From Anaerobiospirillum succiniciproducens DSM 6400 (lineage in GTDB: Bacteria; Pseudomonadota; Gammaproteobacteria; Enterobacterales; Succinivibrionaceae), in assembly GCF_000482845.1 (NCBI RefSeq), contig NZ_AXWV01000017.1, positions 1 through 64,000 on the forward strand: a stretch of 64,000 bases of DNA, written 5' to 3'. Below are positions 57,431-64,000 of the stretch, one piece after another. Below the pieces are notes generated by a model. It was not told the DNA's origin. It did no database searches and was given only the letters and a program-made list of their open reading frames with translations. A program made the translations under genes and the position numbers. Numbering within the stretch: position 1 is the stretch's first letter; each line of letters starts with the position of its first letter.

Positions 57431-57561
57431 GCTTTTCAAGAGCCACTAATGCAGTGCGCACTTAAACTTGCTTTTGTAGAGCACTTAAGTGTCCGCATTA
57501 GAGCTAATAGCATGGCTGCTTGATTAACTTAAGCAGCCAAGCTCTTGTACAAGGCTCCAAC

Positions 57562-57638
57562 AAAAAACGCAGTTGCAATCAAAACCAACTGCGCCAAAAC
57601 AAAAAACGCAGTGGCCCTCAAAAGCAACTGCGTTTTTT
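57562..57638 (+). terminator. Tandem duplicated terminators after sstT
   Basis: Two direct copies of AAAAAACGCAGT...ACTGCG. Copy one (57562-57593) has a perfect 8-bp CGCAGTTG / CAACTGCG stem but no T-tract. Copy two (57601-57638) has a 12-bp stem and six T. Copy one's 5' arm can also pair with copy two's 3' arm. Confidence 0.88.
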
Positions 57639-57742
57639 GTATGTAGCAAGCAACTAAAGTAAAGTCATATCGCTATTAGCGATAGTACATGTCAAACTTC
57701 GTTATAAGCAATGTGCTTACTTTTTACTACACTAAAGGAATA

Positions 57743-58672
57743 TTAGTTATCAGCCTTGGCACGCGGATGAGCTGCCTCATAACTTGAGTGCATTCTAGCT
57801 AAAGCAACATGAGTATAGATCTGTGTGGTAGTTAGCGACTTGTGACCAAGCAGCATCTGCAATGAACGTAAGTCAGCATCGTGGTTTAACAGATGGGTTG
57901 CAAAAGCGTGGCGGAAAGTATGTGGCGACGGAGCGCTCTCAATACCTAATTGCTCAGAGTAGTACTTGATTCTAAACCAGAAAGAAATACGGCTCATTGG
58001 CTTAGGTACATCATTGATGGTCTTAGTAGACAAGAAGACGTAATGGCACTTAAAGTGTGGATCTTTAAGCATGCGGCCTTTCTTGATATAAGCCTCTATC
58101 CAAGATGCGCAAATCTTAGTCATAGGAATCATGCGCTCAGTTTCACCCTTACCACGAATGATAATGTAGGATTCACTTAAGTGCAGATCGGCAAACTTGA
58201 GATTGCAAAGCTCGGTAACACGCAAACCGCAAGAGTAGAGCAGTTCTAGCATAGCCCTGTCGCGCAGACCAATAAAGGTCTCGATATCTGGGGCATTTAA
58301 GAACATTTCAACTGTCTGTTCTGACATAACCTTGGGCAGGTTACGGCTGCGTTTTGGCCTCTCAATATTGGCTATTGGATCATCGCTTCGCATTTCCTCG
58401 GCATGATAGTAACGTATCAATGCCATGAGTGAGGCTAGAGAGCGGCGAATGGAGAGTGCAGAGATACCCATTTGTGTACGCACTTTCATAAAGTCACGTA
58501 CGTTATCTTCGGTAAAGTTAATTAAGTCTCCATCGATTTTCTCTAGATAAGCAAAGAAGATCTTTAGATCACGGCAATAGGAGATCACAGTGTTTTCGGA
58601 GAAGCCCTTATCAACACTGAGATAATCGGCAACCGCCGATAGAATCTCCAATTTTTGCTGTTTACTTATCAT
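57743..58672 (-). CDS. xerD: Tyrosine recombinase XerD
   Basis: Resolves chromosome dimers at dif with XerC and FtsK. The core-binding domain (1-100) starts with DYLSVDKGFSENTVISYCRDLKIFFAYL. All catalytic residues are visible: R151 (CGLRVTEL), K175 (GKGETER), H251 and R254 (HTFRHAFATHLL), H277 (LGHKSLTT) and the nucleophile Y286 (TQIYTHV). The ATG at 58672 has AGGA 7 nt upstream and gives 309 residues; the longer frame has no better site. There are no integrase-type extensions, and it is a stand-alone gene, so it is the housekeeping recombinase and not a phage integrase. Confidence 0.93.
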   Translation of the reverse strand: MISKQQKLEILSAVADYLSVDKGFSENTVISYCRDLKIFFAYLEKIDGDLINFTEDNVRDFMKVRTQMGISALSIRRSLASLMALIRYYHAEEMRSDDPIANIERPKRSRNLPKVMSEQTVEMFLNAPDIETFIGLRDRAMLELLYSCGLRVTELCNLKFADLHLSESYIIIRGKGETERMIPMTKICASWIEAYIKKGRMLKDPHFKCHYVFLSTKTINDVPKPMSRISFWFRIKYYSEQLGIESAPSPHTFRHAFATHLLNHDADLRSLQMLLGHKSLTTTQIYTHVALARMHSSYEAAHPRAKADN

Positions 58673-59314
58673 AAGCATTTCCTGAGTAGGCAATAGTCAC
58701 TGCTGTGGCTTGTCGCAACGCTCATATGGCCGCTTAGGATCAAGCAAGCGTGTGCTAACAGCTAGTCACTATCACCCATAGAGCTACCTGTCATATAAGC
58801 TCTTTAAAATATAAGATACAAGAAGGTTCATTTGACTGGTTTTGCATAAAAGCACTGTCCATCAAGATAAGACTCTAAGATTTATAAGTGCATGTGAATA
58901 AGAGCTATCTTTGGACACCTAGTCAAGTTCCTACCCCTTATTGTTTGACATCTAACTAATCATTATCTAGTGAATCGTTATAACAAATCAACGCGATTTA
59001 ACATAAAAGTCACTAAATCACTCAAAACATCTGCTTTTCTTTAACCCTTGCTAGCTATGCTATTCCATACAAATTCTATTATGTTGTATGAGCTCAAACT
59101 AAGCTAGGCAAAGCTTAAAGACCTTCTTGCTGTTCAACTCTGTAACCAAAACTGAGTGAACGAGACTAAGCAAAATAGTCTAACATATCTACTCAATTTT
59201 ACTTACACAACACACCAATGATGTATCAAGTAATTTAGTTGCGTTAAGAGGTAGAAATGAATCTCTCAATGAAGAGCTAAAGCTCTGGATAATCCTAAGC
59301 TTTAGCTTTCAAAA
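58673..59314. other. Spacer between the pullulanase-N-like gene and xerD
   Basis: 642 nt, AT-rich, with no credible gene or RNA. It carries the xerD promoter and the 3' end of the lipoprotein transcript. Confidence 0.5.
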
Positions 59315-59902
59315 TTATTTGACGGTATCGTCAATTGCAAAGTTACGATTAATTTCTTCCTTGATGACCTCATCCATAGTGGTGAGTTTGCCATCCTCTA
59401 ATAAAGTTACAGTCGCGTACGGTACCGAGCCATCATAGATCACGCAGAAACGGTAAATACCATCCTCTTGTGGTACATAACGCAGTTCTTCAAAGCGAGA
59501 AGTTGGGTTCAAGCGAGCACGACCTGATCCTTGACGTAATACTGCAGGAGGTTCGGCATAACCAAAGTTAGTACCATTGCTCCACTCAGCATCAGCAAAC
59601 TTAAAACGATAAGGAGCCCAGTCCGAACGTAAAGGAGCTACAGTGCAATAAGTGTCTTCTTTAAACTTACGTAAACGGTAGGCTGATTGAACACCATAGT
59701 CATTCATCTCACCGCGTAAGTAGATAGCACGACCTCTAAATAAAGGATTATCTAAAGCGCCCTCTTCTGCCTTAGTTACTAACTCAGAGTACCCCTTATT
59801 CTTACTAAGAGAGCTGCTATCATCTTGTGATGAACATGCAGTAAACAGCATAGCTGCTGGAATTATCCCTAAAAACACTAATGCCTGCTTAACTTTATTC
59901 AC
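59315..59902 (-). CDS. Lipoprotein with a pullulanase N-terminal-like carbohydrate-binding domain
   Basis: 195 residues. A lipoprotein signal ends at LFTAC (Cys near 23). The rest contains RAIYLRGEMNDYGVQSAYRL, then YRFKFADAEWSNGTNFGYA and a final strand-rich part (GIYRFCVIYDGSVPYATVTLLED). This resembles the carbohydrate-binding/immunoglobulin-like domain that opens type I pullulanases ('YLRGsmNdW', 'FKfAdadW'). No catalytic glycosidase domain is attached. It may bind a glycan at the envelope; the ligand is not known. The start is GTG, with GGGTG nearby, and is not certain. Confidence 0.7.
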   Translation of the reverse strand: MNKVKQALVFLGIIPAAMLFTACSSQDDSSSLSKNKGYSELVTKAEEGALDNPLFRGRAIYLRGEMNDYGVQSAYRLRKFKEDTYCTVAPLRSDWAPYRFKFADAEWSNGTNFGYAEPPAVLRQGSGRARLNPTSRFEELRYVPQEDGIYRFCVIYDGSVPYATVTLLEDGKLTTMDEVIKEEINRNFAIDDTVK

Positions 59903-60449
59903 TTTTCACCCGACCAATAATCTTCTTTCGCTGTATACATAAATGTATACATGCATTGCAATCCATACTCAAAAGCTGTGACTTGCCAAATCTCAATGCC
60001 CTTACATTGAGAAACAGTGTTCTATGGCAAATCGTTTTGATACGCATGGTATCGAATGTTGACTACTCCCATGCTAGTGTAAAGTCACGCTCTAATAGAG
60101 TTTTAAACCCTCAAATTTCAAGAGCTCCCAAAACCATAACATCTAATATCATGATTACTTTCTGAGAACACAAACTTAAGAACTACACACTAGCTAGACC
60201 TATCAAGTAGCCTTGCTATTTTACCAACTCGAAAGATAACAAAATGCATATCAACGCAAAAAAACCATCTTAGGTTAAAATTTGCCACCCACCTCATATA
60301 AATGCCTTATTAATGCTGTTTGTATGCACTAATTTGCACTCTTTACTAAGTACTTTTTGCACCATTTATGATAGTTACAACATTAAGGCTAACATCATCG
60401 AACAAAACCTCATCCCCATTCACGCCATAAGCTTATCTTCACTACCATC

Positions 60450-60562
60450 CTTAGCTGCATTCCGGCTTTAAGCCTATCTTCATCACCTGCCTTAGCTCCA
60501 GCCTTAGCTGCATTCCGGCTTTAAGCCTATCTTCATCACCTGCCTTAGCTCCAGCCTTAGCT
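60450..60562. repeat. 53-bp direct tandem duplication
   Basis: Two copies at 60450-60502 and 60503-60555, with the first seven bases of a third. Each begins CTTAGCTGCATTCCGGC. The unit is not a multiple of three. Confidence 0.9.
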
Positions 60563-60697
60563 CAACTTCAACCAAAACTCTATATGCAGCCACAAGCGCC
60601 TGCAGCAAATGAAGAGGAAGAGCAAACTTTCCATGCACCGCAAGTCACTGGCTTTCATTTGAATAATCGACTGCCTTGAGTGCCACTGCCTCGCTAC

Positions 60698-60739
60698 CAC
60701 TGCCTTACTATCACTGCCTTACTATCACTGCCTTACTAT
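60698..60739. repeat. 14-bp tandem triplicate
   Basis: Three perfect copies of CACTGCCTTACTAT, followed by related CACTGCATCGACTGC words. Confidence 0.88.
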
Positions 60740-61221
60740 CACAGCTTCGCTGTCACTGCATCGACTGCATCGACAGACACTCCCGACACCTCATAGATGA
60801 CACTCTAGACCAAATTATGAGTGCATAAATGGTGGCTATGGTGGCGATCTATCAGGTTCTTTTGCCACTAACCGATGGCTAAGAGCACATCAACCATGGG
60901 TTGTACCAATGGCTCTCAAACCAATGCATGACGGAATCGGCTATGGTTTTGAGGGAGTTTTGGTGGTTTTTATGGCGATCATAGATGTGGGCCTTATGGG
61001 AATTGTTAAATTTTACACAAGTTAGATTACATAGCTGTTTATGATGGCCATCACAAAATATTTAGCCTATTTATCGGGTTTGATGTGAAAAAGTGGTGAT
61101 TTGGGGTGACTTTTAGTTTTTGTGATGGCTTACGCAAAACTGTAAAGACAATAGTGCTATGTCTTTGCGATCTACATCACAAAAATTTGAGCGGTCAAAA
61201 ATACTCGCAAAATGGTACTTT

Positions 61222-61410
61222 TTGCTACTTAAAAAATTTTTACCTTATAAAAACGGCTTATATAAGCCATTTGTGAAGATATTTTCGGACTAATTTCGAG
61301 CTTGTGCAGAGATTTGCGATAGCCATCGCAACGGTATTTTGAGTCTAGTTTTACCTTATGCATCGCGAGTTGACTGAAGCCGCCCCCTTGCTATGAGTGA
61401 GGGGGCTTTT
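61222..61410 (+). ncRNA. Candidate small RNA or terminated leader upstream of the tpsB-like gene
   Basis: A sigma-70-like promoter (TTGCTA 61222-61227, 18-nt spacer, TATAAA 61246-61251) is followed by a 14-bp palindrome (GGCTTATATAAGCC, 61255-61268). A perfect 7-bp hairpin follows (TTGCGAT / ATCGCAA, 61314-61331), then a strong terminator (GCCCCCT / AGGGGGC, 61382-61406, plus TTTT). The predicted transcript is about 150 nt with no open reading frame of note. It could be a free small RNA or an attenuated leader of the downstream gene. No known RNA family recognised. Confidence 0.45.
61382..61410 (+). terminator. Rho-independent terminator with no coding gene before it
   Basis: Seven GC-rich pairs, 11-nt loop, TTTT. 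It lies about 247 nt before the tpsB-like start. Confidence 0.85.
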
Positions 61411-61656
61411 GTAACTCATCAGATTTTAGGAAGTGCTCAGAGCTTTATAACTCTTGTGTAAGTCCTTTTAGATAAAAGTGCATTTAATAGCTATGTACGA
61501 GTCACTTTGCCAAGCATGTTAAAAGTGCGAAAGCTTATGACGCTTAGCTACACAGTGCCAAGTTGTTAGTTTGGGAAACCAACGATTTGTATTTGAGGAG
61601 ACGCGAGTGACATATGACTTGCTTTAACTAAGAGGCAAGAGTATCTGCGCGTGATA

Positions 61657-64000
61657 ATGATGAATTTAGTAAAGGTAATGAGCTCTTTGAAATATGGAGC
61701 GTTATTTTCAGCTATCAGCTTCACTGCAAATGCCGAAACTGCAAACAACGACCTATTAACCGAGCTAGACATGATCACTACAAGTGCTACTAGCAAGAGT
61801 GCTGCTGTAGTTGAGAGCAAGCTTGCCTCTTCTATCGCCCGCACCACTGGCTATGATGCCAAAGACGTTTTAGCTTATGAGTTAGCATCATACATTAGCT
61901 ATGGCGATAGCGATGATGATGATGACGATGTAACCATGCAAGATACTGCTTATATGGTTGTCGAAGATAGCAATAAGAACGTCGGTGCAGAAGATAGCAT
62001 CATCAGCAATGCTAATGAGTCTTTTAAGAAGAATAGCTCGATTTATTCAAAGGTAGCAGCTTTCACTGAGAGTAATGTAAATGGTTATGCTGATGGACTT
62101 GCCGATGGCAATTCAGCTAGTCACGCTGATAACTATGCTGACATTAATCACGCAGCATATGAAGTAATGGTCGAACAGATGTCTGCAGATCACGACATTA
62201 GCGAGCCAGAGGAAGATCATATTGCCCTCATTGGCCAAACTACTGTAGCTAAAGATGACTATTCTGATTATGAGCCACTTTTAAGCCCATCTGAACAATC
62301 AGAGGCTCTAGCTAGCCTAGGTCAGAGATCAAGCGCATACTCAAGCACTAGTGCATATGATGCCAATAATCGTGCTGCAGCCATTAATCTTGCTGTATCT
62401 GAGTTAAATCAAGCTCAACAAGAGCAGCTCTCAGCATCTCAATTTTCATCAACACGTGCCCAAGCTGCAGCCCTTGCTGCGCTAGCCTCACAGGTAGCTA
62501 AGGATAGTGTTGGCTCACGCATGGGACTTGAAAATAGCGTTAGCTCTCAAGATCTCACTGACAAAGAGCGCTATCGTGTTGAGCAGATCTCCAAAGATGG
62601 CCGAGTCCATAGCACTATCTTCGCTCCTCCTGGCGGTATTGAGCGTAGCAAGTTACCTGGTCTTGATGTCAATCGCGTGCTGGTATCTCAAGTTACTACA
62701 ACTGAGCGCAATACCATCGTGCATGATGACGATGAAGATACATCTTTAGATACAATTCGTTTTATGGGAATTGAGCTTATTGATGCTCCTGAGTTTGATA
62801 ATGCGTCCCTTAAAGCTCAGCTTGCACAAAAGATTAAACCCTTTGAAGGCAGAGCTTTAAATGCTGAGCTCTTACAGGATGTAGGCAACACCATAAAAGA
62901 GTTCTATCGCAAAGAAGGCTACCTTAACTGTGAGACCTACATGCCTCAGCAAGATATCAACTTAGATCATGCCGTCTTTAAGATCGGTGTCAAAGGAGCT
63001 GAGCTTAATCAAGCTCATATTGAGAACCAGTCCTTTGTATCTGATAGTTATCTTGAATACCTGCTTGGTGGCATTAGAAAGTTAGAGGGGCAGACCATCA
63101 ACTACAACACCCTCTTTGGTCAGATGCTAAAACTAAATGACTTAGGCACCTTTGCCCTGCAAGGACAGTTTGATGCAATTACTCCTGATAACATCGTCAA
63201 CAATCTTGATTTGATGGCTTTAAAGGGGATTGATAGAACCTACTTTACTGCAGCTGTGGATAACTTTGGCTCTCAAAGCTCAGGCCGTTATCGCTATAGT
63301 GGCAGTTTTGAGATCTTAAGTCCTACAGGCAGTGCCGATAGGCTCAATCTCTTTTACTCACACACTAATGAAGAGCAAGCTGACTACTCTATTGGCTATG
63401 CCATACCGATAAACTCTCACCCAAGTTTGCTAGGAGCTACCCTGTGTTACTCCCATGCTGACTTAGGCGGTATTTATCGTCAGCTCGGTACTAAAAACGA
63501 GGAGCTTACCTTTGAAGCTTTCTTACGTGAGCCGCTGTATCGTACAAGCAATGCTATTGCTAACTTACAGTTTGGCTATGTCTATCGCAAGATGACTACC
63601 GACTTTTCAGTCTTTGATCTCAAGACCAAAAAGCACTCCAATACTGCCTATCTACAACTCTCGGGTAGCAAAGACTTTGTTGGTAACGCTCTTATCTCTT
63701 CTTCGGTGCGCTTAAGTGCAGGACGTATTGTCAATGATGATGACTACGAATTAGGCATTGATGGCAACTTCGTAAAGCTCAACGGTAATGTCGGCTATAA
63801 CTACATCTTAGGCGAGAACTTCTCAACAGTTACCAATATTGACGTGCAACTGTCAAACACCATCTTAGACGGATCAGAGGTAATGCAAGCTGGCGGTGAA
63901 AACGGACTGCTTGCCTATCAAAGCGCAGATCTGTGCGGAGATAGCGGCATCGTTGTCAAACAGTCACTGCAGTATATGCCTAACGTAAATTGGGGTTTAG
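61657..64000 (+). CDS. TpsB-type outer-membrane transporter (ShlB/FhaC family), 3' end outside window
   Basis: Open to the window end, at least 781 residues. A signal peptide (cut after TANA) is followed by an unusual polar N-terminal region of about 340 residues rich in Ser, Asp and Ala. A POTRA-like domain begins at about residue 365 (IRFMGIELIDAPEFD to YLNCETYMPQ, then VFKIGVKGAELNQAHIENQSF). The ShlB-like barrel follows (DNFGSQSSGRYRYSGSFEILSPTGSADRLNLFY), with a late Gly-Asp-Ser-Gly element (LCGDSGIVV). Family members export large TpsA proteins across the outer membrane; a partner may lie beyond the window. The start is ATG 61657 or 61660; the ribosome site is poor. A GTG at 61651 is possible. 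Confidence 0.78.
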   Translation, partial: MMNLVKVMSSLKYGALFSAISFTANAETANNDLLTELDMITTSATSKSAAVVESKLASSIARTTGYDAKDVLAYELASYISYGDSDDDDDDVTMQDTAYMVVEDSNKNVGAEDSIISNANESFKKNSSIYSKVAAFTESNVNGYADGLADGNSASHADNYADINHAAYEVMVEQMSADHDISEPEEDHIALIGQTTVAKDDYSDYEPLLSPSEQSEALASLGQRSSAYSSTSAYDANNRAAAINLAVSELNQAQQEQLSASQFSSTRAQAAALAALASQVAKDSVGSRMGLENSVSSQDLTDKERYRVEQISKDGRVHSTIFAPPGGIERSKLPGLDVNRVLVSQVTTTERNTIVHDDDEDTSLDTIRFMGIELIDAPEFDNASLKAQLAQKIKPFEGRALNAELLQDVGNTIKEFYRKEGYLNCETYMPQQDINLDHAVFKIGVKGAELNQAHIENQSFVSDSYLEYLLGGIRKLEGQTINYNTLFGQMLKLNDLGTFALQGQFDAITPDNIVNNLDLMALKGIDRTYFTAAVDNFGSQSSGRYRYSGSFEILSPTGSADRLNLFYSHTNEEQADYSIGYAIPINSHPSLLGATLCYSHADLGGIYRQLGTKNEELTFEAFLREPLYRTSNAIANLQFGYVYRKMTTDFSVFDLKTKKHSNTAYLQLSGSKDFVGNALISSSVRLSAGRIVNDDDYELGIDGNFVKLNGNVGYNYILGENFSTVTNIDVQLSNTILDGSEVMQAGGENGLLAYQSADLCGDSGIVVKQSLQYMPNVNWGL

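Larger units (their letters stand above)
59903..61656. other. Repeat-rich 1.75-kb region before the tpsB-like gene
   Basis: The longest gene-free stretch in the window. It contains a duplicated 53-bp segment, a 14-bp triplicate and a candidate small RNA or leader at its right end. An open frame without a start codon reads Pro/Ala-rich then acidic (PALAPALAQLQPKLYMQPQA, ending FHLNNRLP at about 60680). It may be a decayed secreted-protein gene whose frame was broken by the 53-bp duplication. Confidence 0.5.

Noticed and set aside
57743-58672. Phage or integron integrase
   Set aside because: Length, residues and isolated context fit housekeeping XerD; there are no phage genes or attachment site nearby.
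60790-61030. Plus-strand stretch reading GGYGGDLSGSFATNRW and onward
   Set aside because: It has no start codon and no family resemblance; it may be a remnant but the evidence is too weak to annotate.

Overview
The window reads as a stretch of chromosome from a gammaproteobacterium with moderate GC content. The family Succinivibrionaceae (order Aeromonadales) is my best guess. It rests on protein texture and on gene neighbourhoods: aroK-aroB divergent from the PBP1A gene, fxsA near groSL, a ribD-ribE-ribH-nusB-thiL series, aroQ-accB-accC, and an Arg-His-Leu tRNA operon. The species is not determined from sequence alone. Most of the window is housekeeping DNA with wide, often repetitive spacers and strong rho-independent terminators.

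Layout. 1-8700: the 3' end of a transposase, aroB and aroK (minus), PBP1A (plus), an MFS transporter and an apparently intact IS630-type transposase gene. 8670-12440: an ArnT-like membrane glycosyltransferase with a long soluble insert and a two-repeat LAB_N membrane protein, separated by 37-bp tandem repeats. 12500-17350: groES-groEL with a clear sigma-32 promoter and a structured leader, an EamA transporter and FxsA. 18200-24560: DsbD, an orphan PseI-type sialic acid synthase, an FKBP lipoprotein and ThiL. 25130-31100: nusB, ribH, ribE, ribD and glyA. 32760-36000: aroQ, accB, accC. 36100-39660: two small unknown genes (one frameshifted) and a 790-residue membrane-anchored coiled-coil protein. 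40100-46900: folD, fabV, the PBP4 gene, alaA and an orphan addiction-module antidote gene. 47300-53000: a 1663-residue SWIM-SNF2 helicase and three tRNA genes. 53300-59900: a TauE-type exporter, a kinase-fold protein lacking its catalytic motifs, SstT, XerD and a pullulanase-N-like lipoprotein. 59900-64000: a 1.75-kb gene-poor stretch with repeats and a candidate small RNA, then the start of a TpsB-type outer-membrane secretion gene cut by the window end.

Functional links. AroB, AroK and AroQ belong to the shikimate pathway. RibD, RibE and RibH cover riboflavin synthesis except the RibA/RibB branch. AccB, AccC and FabV serve fatty-acid synthesis. PBP1A and PBP4 act on peptidoglycan. GroES and GroEL form the heat-shock chaperonin. 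FolD and GlyA serve one-carbon metabolism.

The most unusual points are: (i) a RibD whose reductase domain is interrupted by about 170 residues of histone-H1-like Lys/Ala/Ser/Thr repeats; (ii) a groES leader with a hairpin that would sequester the ribosome binding site; (iii) a SWIM protein and an SNF2 helicase joined in one very long chain; (iv) an aminoglycoside-phosphotransferase-like protein whose catalytic loop is degenerate; (v) a TpsB with a long N-terminal extension, preceded by a possible terminated leader or small RNA; and (vi) repeated low-complexity expansions in otherwise conserved proteins. I saw no CRISPR array, prophage or complete defence island.
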